64,000 nt of DNA from Coix lacryma-jobi var. lacryma-jobi (GCA_009763385.1 CM019825.1:20823499-20887498), one strand, 5' to 3'; counted from the stretch's first letter, positions 34,985-46,777 are shown. Program-made: numbers and translations. Notes: generated from the letters alone by a model not told the origin.

Positions 34985-35302
34985 TTTTGGCCGACGTGGC
35001 GTGCTGCGTGGCAGCCGCGGCCACCGTGGCCTATGAGCGTGGGCTGCCTAATGGGCCCCACACCGCCGTACATCCCCGGCACGGAGGCTGTCGTCGTCCA
35101 CATGGCCGCCGTGGCACCGAAGCCGCCGGCGAGCAGGGACACCACCAGCATCTGCCTCTTCGCCTGGGACTTCCCCAACGACCAGCAGACGGCCGTGGCC
35201 CAGCTGCTGCTGCTCAAGGAGGACGCGGCCGGCGGCGAGAGCGAGATGACGGCGGCGGCCGGGGAGAGGAAGTTCCACCGGACGACTCATCCGACCCAAT
35301 AA
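34985..35302 (+). other. unrecognised GC-rich ORF fragment
   Basis: A plus-strand frame (about 35033-35302, MSVGCLMGP ... CLFAWDFPND ... QLLLLKED) has strong G/C at third positions, as in many grass genes, and no stop for over 250 bases. The minus strand is also open over part of it, so coding strand is uncertain. No family recognised. It stops just before the NLR-like fragment. It could be a captured exon piece. Confidence 0.3.
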
Positions 35303-35354
35303 TCGATCGTGCTCCACCAGACTCAGACTCAGCAGCAGGAGAAGAAGAATCATC

Positions 35355-35616
35355 ATCATCGCCGGCGCTTGTTGGACTGCTTGTCGACGATTTCGTAGTC
35401 AAGGATGTCGAACAAGTCGTCTATCTCGTCGATGGCATCCTTGAGCTGCAACAGCCAGCACTCCATGTTGGGTTCATCGCTCCATCGTCGCCTCGTCGGG
35501 CCTCGACTAAGGTCACGGTGCTTCTCATCTCAACTAGGAAATGGGCCACGCGCTCCAGCTTCTCCGCCAGGTCCATGTACCATTTGTACTTCTTCACCGT
35601 GTAGGACTGCACCTTG
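35355..35616 (-). pseudogene. NLR N-terminal (Rx-type coiled coil) gene fragment
   Basis: Minus-strand reading gives KVQSYTVKKYKWYMDLAEKLERV, then after a frame change near 35475 LLQLKDAIDEIDDLFDILDYE, ending in KQSNKRRR and a stop. The second block has the D-A-D-E-hydrophobic pattern of the Rx N-terminal domain of plant disease-resistance proteins. The frame continues across the CCTTG duplication into 42110-42127 (RLIGK) before the CACTA terminus. Solo LTR and CACTA element thus both landed in this fragment. No NB-ARC or LRR part is present in the window. It is a pseudogene by truncation and frameshift. Confidence 0.55.
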
Positions 35617-35954
35617 TGAAAGTGCATTCGCCCCCATTGTGGGTTTTGGCTAATTAATGACAATCAAATTAGGGACTAACCGATTTATAAAAGCATATAT
35701 GCAGGTGTTAGTCCTTTGAAAGATTTGAAACGTTGAAATCTCGTGAACAAAGCACGTAGGATACAGTTGGACATAAAGATGCCTAGCTCAAGTGGTAGTT
35801 TAAAATTTCAATTTTAAACTTGAGTTATAGGTAAGCCGGACTATGAAGAGGGTCACAAAGTAAGTTGGCTAGATGTGGAGAAAAGTGCTCAAATCGACTA
35901 ACTATAGTTCGCTTGAGAGACACCGCACAATCACGAACACGTAGAGGGTAATTT

Positions 35955-36540
35955 TATTTGGTCGGTGCTACCGACCATGGGTGGTCGGTGGTACCGACCA
36001 CAGCTTCTCTGCGCAGCACTCAAACACCCTCTCTGTGTTGGTCAAAAATGACCTGGCGGTAGTACCGCCATAACCTCGGTACTACCGCCCGCGGTGGTAC
36101 CGACCCATGGCCAGTGGTTTCCAAGTTTGCAAGGCTCTCTGTCCGTGCTGAAATTTGGCCTGGAGATAGTACCGCCATAACCTCGGTACTATCGCCCGCG
36201 GTGGTACCGACGCAAGGCCGGTAGTAACCAAGTTTGCAGAGCTCCCTGTGTAGAATTGAAAATGGCCTGGCGGTGGTACCGCCATAACCTCGGTACCACC
36301 GACCTCGGAGGTACCGACCCTGGTCGGTAGTTTCCGAGGGACCAAGTCCCTTCTCGTGGGGCTCTCTGTTCGCGGCCAATTTGGCCTGGCGGTAGTACCG
36401 CCATAACCTCGGTACTACCGCCCGCGGTGGTACCGACGTGAGGTCGGTGGTTGCTTGTTTGGTCAGATCTGGATTCTTTCGACCGTTGTGAACTAGTTGG
36501 TGGTACCGGCCAGGGGTGGTCGGTGGTACCGACCAGCCTC
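35955..36540. repeat. GGTAGTACCGCC / GGTGGTACCGAC palindrome array
   Basis: Four units with starts at about 36052, 36159, 36266 and 36385 (periods 107, 107, 119), each with a GGCGGTAGTACCGCC-type palindrome, a CGGTACTACCG word and a GGTGGTACCGAC word. Further GGTCGGTGGTACCGACC palindromes flank the array at 35980 and 36515. Sequence between palindromes is less conserved. Confidence 0.8.
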
Positions 36541-36553
36541 GGGACTGAGGGAG

Positions 36554-36560
36554 TATAAAT
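36554..36560 (+). promoter_or_regulatory. TATA box of SIRE-like solo LTR
   Basis: TATAAAT about 20 bases downstream of the last palindrome; the same array-then-TATA layout is seen in the LTR of element A. Confidence 0.6.
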
Positions 36561-36733
36561 GCTTCCTCACTTCTCTTTCCACGGTTACCCACTCACTTCA
36601 TACACTTATTGCTGACCTAACTTTGGACAAACACTCTCCAAGCATTGACTCCTCCCCTCTCTCTCCCCCTTTGCTCCTAGATTCATTCCCTTGCGAGATT
36701 TGAGCTAGGGAAGTGAGATTCGAGAGTGGGAAG

Positions 36734-39700
36734 TGTGGCGGAACCGTCCTGATTATAAGAGCTCAAGTATTATCTTAGCCAAATCCGTCTGACTTCGACT
36801 GATACTTGAACCCATACAACCCCGGTAGTCCGGAAATCTCGAAGGATTTCTAACACCATACATCAAACAGGATCGCGTCGTTCAAGGATTACATTCGTAA
36901 AGATACATCATAACGAAAACGAAACCGAATTTAAAATATCAGAGTGCGAATTTAAAATGGAGTTATTACAATACCGAGTTTAAAAGTGTGGAAGCTGAAA
37001 TAGTTTGAAACACGACCACCACACATGTGGTCCAAATAAAACTTCATCGTTTTGATAAATCCACTCGACACAACTCACTCCTCCCTTTTAAGATAATGTG
37101 CCACTAGTAGTCTTGGTCCAGCAAAAGAAAAGGGGAAAGCTTCTGGACGACCCTGCCCTGGGCCTACTCCTCATCACCTTCCACCGGGTAGAGGCAGTGC
37201 TTACAATAGCCAAAGTAGACCTGGCCATCTGCAACAAACGGGATAAACCCTGAGTACGGGAATGTACTCAGCTAGACTTACCCGTCCAACTGAAAATAAA
37301 GACACCAAGGGTATGCAAGGCCTTTTCGGGTGGAGCTGGGATCTTTTAGTTGCGAGAAGCTCAAGTTCAGATAGGAAGTAATTAGTGATAAAGATGAGCT
37401 GCCATTTTTAGACCTATTCCTTAATTCTAGGTTTTTCACCTGTACTAGAGCACTCACTTGAATCTACCACTCAATAATATAACCATATCCAGTTGACTTA
37501 TCCACATTTTAGTTGAACCTTTATTCATTACATGGAGTTGTATCGTGGTGAAGCTCGCCATAGTTTCCCACTAACCGGGGGAGACGGCAACTCGAATCGA
37601 ATTCCAAATCAGCTGATGAAAGACCTTTAATACCAGCCCACACTTTCCCCGTCGGGTCCATGCATTGGGCAACCGCTCGACGCTTGTTCGTGGTGGTAAT
37701 CGTCGCGGTTCAAGCACGGACCGCCCAATCAGAGTCTGGCGATGGCCTCACGCGGCAGATCGCAACTTCCATACTAGAGGGCACGACACGGGTTGAAACC
37801 GGCCCGAACAGCTTCTAACCGGCTTTGGGGTCGATGATTACAGCACCGACATATCCCTAAGTAAAAGGGCGCGTTCAAAAATGAACGAGGGCCAACATCG
37901 ATACAAACCTACACGATCCAACGGATGGACTGCCCCAAGTTTCCGAACTTGTGCCCTGCCATCCCGTTGACCGTATTTCATTACTACTCAGGTTCTTTTC
38001 CACGATAGCAAATATAGCCATCCGTGATCCGGTAAATACCCATCCGGGTATTACGGAAACATCCTTAACTACCACTTTTATTAAGCAGGCTAAGCAATTC
38101 TACATTGTAACTAAATAACAGGATAACAAGGTAGATATTAATCAATAACCAAGGAATGGTAATGCAGCAAGTAGGATTCATTTCAACTCCTAAACCTAAT
38201 GCATCACAATATAAAAGGACTCAAGTAATCTTAATTGCAAAAGATAGGAGGCTTAATATGCTCCGGGGCTTGCCTTGAGTGAAGACTGCTGCCTCATGAG
38301 AGGGGCACTCAGGTAAGTTAGGGTCGTGGACGGGGTCGACTTCCTCTGGCTGCTGCAGCTCCTGGATCTCCGGCTCGGCGTTTAGCTCCTGCTCTTGGTG
38401 GGGCTCCGGCGGGGTCGATCCTATTGCGTGCGATGAATATATATTTAAATAAATGCGGCGCAAGATGAAGGTGACATGAAAAGAATAATTCTTGCAAACC
38501 AACAAAGTCAACTTGTTGAACCACTTTTGACATTGAGGTAATTACTTAATTATTTCGTAAAACAAAATCTGGTTATTCACTCTTTTTCTTATTTAATTTA
38601 AACCAAAGAAACTCCGATTGAACTGCAAGTGCATCTTTCTGGACTCAGAAAAATCCACAAAAAATTCAGAAAGTAAACACCACTTGCTGGACTCTACTGA
38701 ACAAGTTTCAGCCAAAAATAAACTACAGAACTGCAGATACAAAAATGATAAGCAAACTGCCCAAAAAGGTGCTTTGAACTACAACCCTACTGTAAAAGGG
38801 TGCACAACTCTATTTCATATTTTTTCCAGATTCTACTTCACATTTTATGTTTATCAAGAAAGTTCCATGAACAGAAACATTGTATTATTTCTTACAGGAA
38901 TTTCCAAAGATAAACACAGACAAGCACAGTTGTAAAGCAACTACAACTTTTTCCATAAAACAGATCCGGTTTATATTTTTCTTAGACTCTTCATGGCATA
39001 CAGAGACTGCACAAAATTTCCCATATTTTATTTCAACCTATAAAACACCTTAACACTTTTTCTAAGAAATCAGCAAAAAGGAACTTTTAACCATAACAGG
39101 AACTCTTTTCATAAGAACAGTACTTCATATAATTTTCACAGGCACCAAACATAACAAAGAACCTATACAAATTTTCCCATGAATTAACTCCATCAGAAAA
39201 CACTTAATTCCATTTATCCCAACAAAAGCATGTACACTGAAATAAATGAAAACAGTAAAAGAAACTGCTATCAAAAATACATTCATATTTTTCCATGATA
39301 GATCTACTCATAAACAAGCCAACAAAACTGAAAGTACTCCATTTGGACTTATAAATCATGCTGTACAAAAATAACAAACATCTCTGGAAATTAAAACTAA
39401 AAGAAAAACATTTGAATTTCTCCCGGCTGGCTACGTGCACCCGGTCCATGGACCAGCGAGTGGCTGACGCGCGGGGCCCGTGGGTCAACGGGAACCCACC
39501 TTGGCTCGAGCGCACGGCGGTAGGTGATCGGCCGAGGCCTGGCTCGAACGAGACCGCACCCGAGGTTTCGCTCGAGGCCTAGCTCGAGGCCGAGGCCTGC
39601 TCGAGGGCTCGGGCGAGACGGAAAAACATTAGCTCGTCCGAGGCCTGGCTCGAGGCTGAGGCCTGGCTCGAGGGCTCGGGCGAGACGGAAAAACATTAGC

Positions 39701-41384
39701 CCGTCCGAGGCCTGGCTCGAGGGCTCGGGCGAGGCGGAAACACACACGCCCGTCCGAGGCCTGGCTCGAGGGCTCGGGCGAGACGGAAACATACACGCCC
39801 GTCCGAGGCCTGGCTCGAGGGCTCGGGCGAGACGGAAACAGGGGAGAGGTTTTGACCGTTGATTCCTCGCCGTCGGTGAGGTCGCCGGCGGGGAAGCTAG
39901 GCTTGTGAACTCACCTCGACGAGGCACATCGAGTGGTGTAGGTGGTTTGGCTAGCGGATGGCCGGAGTGTGCCGGCGGCGAGCGGCAGCGCACGGAGGCG
40001 GCGGTGACATGCGACTACGCCGTCTCCGGCGGTCGCCGGTGAAATTGGGGGAGGCAAAAGCTCGAGTGAACCCTAAGGAGCAAAGCTACGGGGTTGGTTT
40101 GGCTCGGGTGGCTCCAGAGGAGCCTGACCACGAGCGAGGTCTGCGGCGGCGCCCATGGCGCTCGGCCGGGGAGAAGAGTGCGATAGGGAGCGGTAACGTT
40201 GAAGCTCGTCGGTGTTCTTACCTTGCCTTGACTCGGTGAAGGTCGAGGATGAAGAAGAGGGGCAGTGGTGCTCGGGTCGGGGAGGAACAGCGTCGCGGGC
40301 TCAGCGGTGGTGATGGCGTCCGCGGCGGCGCTCTCCGATCTCCGGCGTCGATGGGGCTCGAGAGGTGGTGCAAGCGGGAGCACCGGGTGTCCGAGGTGTA
40401 GACGGAGTGGTGTGCGAGACGAATCGGGTGATGGTGCTCCGGTGAGGCTGGAACACGGCGGGGCTTTTGCGGCGATGGTCGCGGCGAGCGGGGAGGTGTT
40501 CGGCGTGTTCGTGGGAGAGTGAGGGAGAGAGCGAGAGTGAGAGCGGGCGAGTGAAATGGCAGTGGGGAGAGGGGAGTGCGGTGCGCTCGGGGTTTTGATC
40601 GGCTTGACCGGCCGGTGGTCGTGGCGGGGCCGGCGACGGGACGTCGCGGCAGCAGCGGCGCGGTCGGCGAGGCGAGCGCGGAGCGGGCGAGGCGGATTGT
40701 GGCGTGATCGGGTGAGCAAGGATCTCGCGGGGAGTGGGCGAGGAGGATTCGCGGCAGAGGCGTGCCGCCACGCGGCGGTTGCGGCCGGCGTACGGCGCGG
40801 CCGTCAGCGGCGTCAGCGCGCGGCGCGCGCGCGGCGAGGCCGGCGCAGCAGGCGAGGCGGAGGGGGAGAGGGCAAGCAAGATAGCTTGCGTGCTCGGGCG
40901 GAGGAGATCAGGCGACGATAGGCGGATGCGGATCCTCGGCAGGGAAAAACGGCCACGTGGCCGCGTCGCCGGCGTACGGCGCGGCCGTGGGTCGGCGAGC
41001 GGCGTGCAGCGCGCGCGGGCGAGCGCGGGCGAGGCTGGGCCGAAAGGCCAGATGGGCCGAAGGGGTGGCACCGGGAAAAAAAAACGTTTTCCTTTTTCTT
41101 TTTCCAAATTCTTTCAAACTTTGACCACTCAAAAACAGTTTCAAAAATCTCCAAACTAGGTCTTGACCAAAATACAAAAGTTGCTCAAAACATTTTTCTC
41201 TACAACCTTCATATAAGACACTTTTTCTGAAAACCATTTTTAAATCCTCTACATAAAGAAAGCCAAATAACTAAACAAAAGGCAACAAGCACTCATATGC
41301 ACATGCAATGATGCAATGCATTGCTTATGCTCCTTTAGTAGCTAATGAAGTTCCTAATGCAGTGCTTGACACTAGGGTGTCACA
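36734..41384 (-). mobile_element. 4.65 kb solo LTR, Tekay/Del-like, minus strand
   Basis: On the minus strand it starts TGTGACACCCTAG and ends TTCCGCCACA. Target duplication GGAAG at 36729-36733 and 41385-41389 is exact. No coding, no second LTR copy and no primer site inside, so it is a solo LTR despite its length. Words such as the CTGAGTAC...GTACTCAGC block near 37250 also occur in a similar form in the Tekay LTR at 54930-54960, which supports the family. The middle is AT-rich (38500-39400), the right third GC-rich with tandem repeats. Confidence 0.78.
39592..39842. repeat. about 49-bp tandem repeat in the Tekay-like solo LTR
   Basis: Five units of GTCCGAGGCCTGGCTCGAGG...GGGCGAGACGGAAAC. 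The last three are nearly identical with a 49-bp period. One unit has an internal partial duplication near 39650. It also leaves long open frames, which I regard as incidental. Confidence 0.85.
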
Positions 41385-42127
41385 GGAAGCTTCGATCTTC
41401 GACTTGAGCACTTGGTTTCCATCTAGCCGGCTTGCTTTGTGTCTTTTACTCTTGAGCTCTTTGAGCTCTAGCCGGTTAGGTGTTCTTCGTGGTAGCCCAT
41501 ATTGATTTACTTGTGAGGGCTCCCCGAAGCGTTTGTATTACCCTGAGATTTCTAGTAGAGATACTCTCGTAGTCTTTGTGGTTGCTTGAGTGAGGCGAGG
41601 AGGTGAAATAGACTCCGACCTTTGTGGTCACCTCAACAACGAGGAAGTAGGCACTCCTTAGTGGATTGGCCGAACCTCGGGATAAATCGCGTGTCCCGTG
41701 TGCTTGTTGTTGTTGTTGTCCCTATTTTCTCTACTTCACTTGTTATTGTGTTCTTCGTGTTCTTCCTATCCCTATCTCATTCTTAGGTTGGGAAGGCTCG
41801 ATCTACATCAAGGGGAGCAACCAAGGTTTGGTGAGAGTAGATTTACCATCTATCATTCTTAGGAAAGTGGGCTAGAATCTTGTATTATCTTCATAGCTTA
41901 CATTCATCGGATTTGTAGTTTCTTTTAGGATCCCGGTTGTGCCGTTTGTTTGTGTCGGTAGTGCCAGTGTGTCACACCCGGTAGTACCTACCCAAACAAA
42001 CCGGCCTCTCCGGTTGCTATCTAACTACATCTTATAGTTTGTGAAGTTTCAGATAGTAAAAAATCACCTATTCACCCCCCCCCCCCTCTAGGCTGATTCA
42101 GTCCTTTCACCTTGCCGATCAGCCGAT

Positions 42128-42370
42128 CACTACTGGAGAACAGGCCTTTAGCCCCGGGCCATTTTGGCCTTTAGCCCCGGACATGGAGCCGGGGCTAAGG
42201 AATCGGGACTAAAGGCCCAACCTTTAGCCCCGGTTCCCTCGCCTGGGGCTAAAGGGGGACCTTTAGCCCCGGTTGGTAATACCAACCGGGACTAAAGAGG
42301 CCTCCAGCCGGGCCACGGTAGCTGGCTTCTTTAGTCCCGGTTGGTATTACCAACCGGGGCTAAAGAGGCC
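42128..42370. repeat. CACTA terminal and subterminal repeats
   Basis: CACTA end followed by about nine copies, in both orientations, of a CCTTTAGCCCCGG or CTTTAGTCCCGG word, several paired as inverted repeats around GGTAATACC-like centres. In En/Spm such repeats bind the TnpA-type protein and are needed for excision. Here most plus-strand copies read GCCCC rather than GTCCC. Confidence 0.85.
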
Positions 42371-42692
42371 GCTGCTTTTTTCTTTTTTTTTTCTTTTCTT
42401 TTCAATTGGTTATTGTTTTTGGTTGTACAATTACATTAGGTTTTCTAATACGTATTCTTCGCTGCTAATATATTCCATTAGGCCGGTTTCAAATACGTAT
42501 TCTTCGCTGCTAATAAATATATATATATATATAAAAACACATAAAATTTACAATTACACACAAATGAAATATGAAGCTATATACATATATATATATATTA
42601 TAGAGCTATCTATACATATGTACATAAAATATACAACATTATCCATCATGCATCCTTAACTTAATATTTACAACTCAAATATTGTTCCTGAC
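42371..42692. other. AT-rich 3' untranslated stretch of CACTA gene
   Basis: T-rich near 42375-42400, with TA dinucleotide runs near 42515-42530 and 42585-42600. It lies between the gene stop (42693) and the subterminal repeats and probably holds the polyadenylation region. A partial direct duplication of the AATACGTATTCTTCGCTGCT word occurs at 42448 and 42495. Confidence 0.55.
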
Positions 42693-45600
42693 TTAGAGGT
42701 CATACAAGTGTTCATCTTGGTTTGGCTTCATTGGTTCGTCTTTGTTAAACCAATACTCGGTGCCAGACTTAAGGACATGGTCATTAAGGAAGCCCGTGAT
42801 GGTCTCTTGAATTGCTTTGAGTCGGACCTTATCCATCACCTGGTTCTTCAACCATGTCTCCTTCAATTTGGATTAAAAGAAAAAGAAAGTATTAACATAC
42901 ATAATATTTATATAAAAGCAACAAAAAATAAAATAAATTTATTTACATGTTACGTACTTGCTGACTCTGTAGAGTTCTTTTTTCATACACCGTCAGGAAC
43001 TCACAAACATAGTACGCACATAAATTGTTTTCCGGTGACTGCCGTAGAACCCACTTTACAAGATATAAAAAGATTACTCTCCGCTTAGCGTGCGTCTGCT
43101 GAGTGATGCTAATTAAGATAAAGAGACGAGGAGGTAGTACAACTTACATTTAGTAGTAGAGGATCAAGAAGTTGCTCTTTCAGATCCGGACGGTGTTTCT
43201 CAACAAACCAAGCTCAAACCCTGCACAATATATATAATTGGATCGTTAATTAACTGTTGCAGAGTTAAAGAGCAGGAATCAATATTTAAAGATCACATTT
43301 ACCCTCGGATAATATCTATCATATCTTGGTAGTCTTCTTGTGGTTTTCTCAGAGAGACATAGATTAGCAAACGACTCTCGGGGAGATCGATCACAATTAG
43401 TATCCAGTGAAAACTGCATTTATATTTATATAGTCAACACATATATCTTTATGTCAACCTATAATAAAATGTGCATATGATAACAAAACTCACCTAAAGT
43501 TGTAGGGGAATAGTATATATCTTTTGTCCCTTTGGTTTACGAAGAACCTCCGCAAATTCCTCTCTGTTTGAGTTTTCCATGCATCCGAGAGAGTACTTGG
43601 GTGCTTGAATACGATATATGGATCGATGAAACCAATGTCCTTGTCATTTTTACGCCTTAGTTGTCTCATCATGTTTCTGCATATGTTTACAAACGCTTGC
43701 TAGTGTGAGGATAATTACTTATACATATACATAAGCTAAAGTGAGATTATTAAAAGAAACAATCACTTACAGGCAAAAGCAGCTGACGAGAGATTTGTCG
43801 AGAGCGTCCATGTGGCAGAGCTGATGTAACTCATTAAACTGAACATATATGATGTCATCACCACGAAAGTAATCATGGTCTCTAATTCTGATGCAAATAT
43901 AGTCATCGGCTTTTCTGCCACACGTCGTGAGGTACCACTGATTTAGCAAGTGCATTTGTGTACCAAGATCCCTCAGGGCCGCTGGGTTGTATAGACTTTG
44001 ACCATATACATATGCCCTCTGCCATTTATCAACAACTGCAACACTTTTGATGCCTGCTTCTCCGAGTATGTTTTCCACATTTAAACCAGTTTCCTCCAAA
44101 AATTTGAGCAGATGCTCAGGATCAACGTCTCCATATGCTCGTTGTATGACGTCCATGTTTGTACCGTATTCATTCCCAACAACTAGGTCCGGCACTGATT
44201 GCTGCTTTTGTTTCCCGAGCTGTGGGACACCCTTTCCTGCTCTCTTCTTTGTCTTCTTCACCTCCTCAAGTGATTTGTTGAGCGTGCTATCATAGTCTGA
44301 TTTTGGCGAAGCCTTACGGGCAGCACGTACCTTTTTCTGGTGAGCGTCCACAGTTTGCCTTAGTTTTTCAGGACGAACAAAAAGGTACGGCTTCTCCGGG
44401 TTTCGCTTTGCTCGACCACTAGCAATGGCAGCGTCGAAGAACTTGTTCAAGTCTTTTTGCACTGCAGCTTCAATCTCCTCCTTGGTCATGTCATATGCAA
44501 GTTTTGTCATCTTGGGAGCTGGTTTTCTCACAGAGACTGTCTTCTTCGGAGGTGGTGGGGCTGACGCCTTTGTTTGTGTGACAGGCCTCTTCTTTGTTGG
44601 CGGTGGCGGTGGCGGTGTTGGAACCCGCTGTGGAGATGGGGCAGGTGGCGGTGTCGGAGCCCGCTTTAGAGGAGATGGTGGGGCCGGTGGCGGTGTTGGA
44701 TCACGCCGTGAGGGAGATGGGGCCGGTGGCGGTGTTGGATCCCATCGTGGAGGAGATGGGGCCAGTGGCGGTGTTGGATCACGCCGTGGGGGAGATGGGG
44801 CCGGTGGCGGTGTTGGATCCCGTCGTGGAGGAGATGGGGCCAGTGGCGGTGATGGATCCCGTCGTGTTTGATCTTGATCATCATCGCCCGCAACACTGTG
44901 ATCATATGGTGAATGCATAATTGGACTTAGGTTGGGGGATGTCCTGCTGCGAAAACAACATGGTATGAGTATCCATTTATACTATTAGCTCACCAATACT
45001 ATTAACTTTCATTCACTAATTTCATACACACCTAGGGTTAGGTTGTTGAGGAGGAGGAGGTGATGCGCCAGGAATTATGATATAGCGCTTGCGCCAACAT
45101 ATGAATGTCTTCTCCGCTTCTCCTAATGTCTTCTCGCCATCACCTCCTTTAATGTCAAGTTCGACATTGTTGTAACCTTTCACCACCCTATCCACCGAGA
45201 CGCTAGCATATCCAGGAGGTATTATTGCCCCATGACATCTTGGTGTCTTCGTAGGATCCATAGGAGATACAACACCTATAGCCACCATGACTGTGGCATT
45301 CCCCTGTGGAATATGCAGTTCACATGTCGTGAGAGGCTCGGTGATGTCGTCCACGGGAAAGCGCAGTGCTGCGTCTGGGACCTCTGTGGAAGCGCAACTG
45401 TTTTTCATTTGATCAGGGGGGCTGATGTTGACTCCCGGCTCTGATGCAGATTGCCTTTGCATCGAACTTACTGCTAACTGCACTTGCCTTTTTATTTCCT
45501 CGTTCATTTTGCCTTCAAGTGCTTTTTCTCGCTCAACTGCTTCAAGAGCCGCGGCCTGTGACTGAAGAATCATTTCCTCTAACCTTTGCATCCGCTGTGC

Positions 45601-46777
45601 CTCCTCCTCCTTCTTTCTCGCGCGGCTTCTATAGGTCTCTCTGTCCCGAGGGAAGGCATGCTCCCACGACACCTCCCCATAGCCTCTAGTTCTCCCACCA
45701 TGTTCAAGATTCTCTAGGGCGTATGTCAGCTCGTCCTTGTCTCTGTTCGGCTGCCACCTTCCACTGTCAGCCATTTCTCTAGCATAAGCAAATCTTTCTG
45801 CTGCTCTATGGAGTTTTTCACCATACTGTATCCTTCCTGTCTGTAGGTACAGGCTTCCTCCATGACCAAAAAACCAATACTTGGCGCGCTCAGGCCAGTT
45901 TATTGATTCTGGTTCAATGCCCTTGGCTAGCAACTCTCGTTCCATTCTTTCCCATTTAGGAATGGCACTCTTGTAGCCACCTGATCCCAAGTGATGGTGG
46001 TATTGTTTTTGTCGGGCATTCTGTTGGTTCCTTCTGACCCGTGCCTCACCCTCTTCTGATTTCTTGAATTCTACAAACTCATCCCAAAATGGCCTCAACT
46101 TGACGTAGGCCTTAGTGTTGAAATCCGGAGTTAGGTCCTTCTTGATAAATGTGTTGTATAATTTCTTCTTCCAGCCCTGGAATAGTGTTGCCATTTTCTT
46201 CATAGCCCAGTCCCGAACTCTTGCCTTCAAATTTATATCTTCTGTTTCAAGCGTGAAATGTGCAAGGACCTCTTGCCAAACCAGTTCCTTATCAAGATCA
46301 GAGACAAAACTTATATGAGGAGCACTTGTCTTTTTCTTCCATTCATGAGCACTAATCGGGATCTTATCCCTTACAAGGTACCCACAATGGTTAACAAATT
46401 TCTGTGCATGTTCTCCAAGTACTTGGCCTGTTTCCTCGTTGAATTCTGAGATAATGTACTGGCCATCCAACGGCTTCTTCGGACCTCGTACGGTCCTACT
46501 CTTCCCGGTAGTCGTTGTCGATCCGGAGGGCTACGTATGTAGGAACAGTAGATTATAAATACATTTATAAATTGTTTAGAATTTCATGTGCACATAGAGA
46601 TTATTGTAGGTATACCTCGCCAGTATTTTCTTGCATGATTTCTTCATAATCGGCAAAGTATTGACTGCCGTCATCTACTTCTTGATTATTGTTATCGTCA
46701 CCTGCTAAATCTTGATTAGCGCCGCTGTTGATTAATTGGTACATTTCCTCCTCCATGTTGTCAACTAGGTCAGCCAT
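42693..46777 (-). pseudogene. CACTA second gene: Transposase_24-like region fused to Ulp1-like protease, eight exons, one in-frame stop
   Basis: Model from splice signals and frame continuity: exons 46777-46616, 46530-45032, 44946-43771, 43676-43494, 43413-43303, 43220-43148, 43098-42958, 42860-42693; all junctions GT/AG and in phase, about 1170 residues. Start MADLVDN. Residues about 170-300 (WDEFVEF, NQQNARQ, HLGSGGYKS) fit the Ptta/En/Spm Transposase_24 family. A coiled coil, then a domain like DUF8039, then a Pro-rich repeat linker follow. The C-terminal 270 residues have C48/Ulp1 features: His in SFHWILIVID and Gln/Cys in RQSPENNLCAYYVC. The expected Asp before SLRKP reads Val. A TGA at 43216-43214 (V*AW) interrupts exon 6, probably a former TGG. 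Upstream of exon 1 lies a duplication containing a second exon-1 copy. Function presumably DNA binding or regulation of transposition. Confidence 0.75.
44590..44880 (-). repeat. 48-bp repeats encoding Pro-rich linker
   Basis: About five units in exon 3 encode DPTPPPAPSPPRR-type repeats between the N-terminal transposase-like part and the protease-like part. Units are nearly identical, so the number probably varies between copies. A flexible hinge is the likely role. Confidence 0.8.

Larger units (their letters stand above)
35617..42109 (+). mobile_element. solo LTR of a SIRE-like copia element, interrupted
   Basis: Starts TGAAAGTGCATTCG and ends CAGTCCTTTCA with a C-run then CTCTAG before the end, typical of SIRE-like LTRs. 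Exact target duplication CCTTG at 35612-35616 and 42110-42114. Without the nested solo LTR it is about 1.84 kb (35617-36733 plus 41390-42109). No internal region is attached, so it formed by LTR-LTR recombination. It carries palindrome arrays and a TATA box. Confidence 0.88.

Noticed and set aside
36052..36490. Regularly spaced palindromic repeats that resemble a CRISPR array.
   Set aside because: Spacing of 107-119 bp with partly conserved spacers inside a plant LTR; this is a eukaryotic tandem repeat.
39397..39993. Repetitive 198-codon minus-strand frame (RLARALEPGLGR-type repeats).
   Set aside because: It is the 49-bp tandem repeat of a solo LTR read in frame; no start context or homology.
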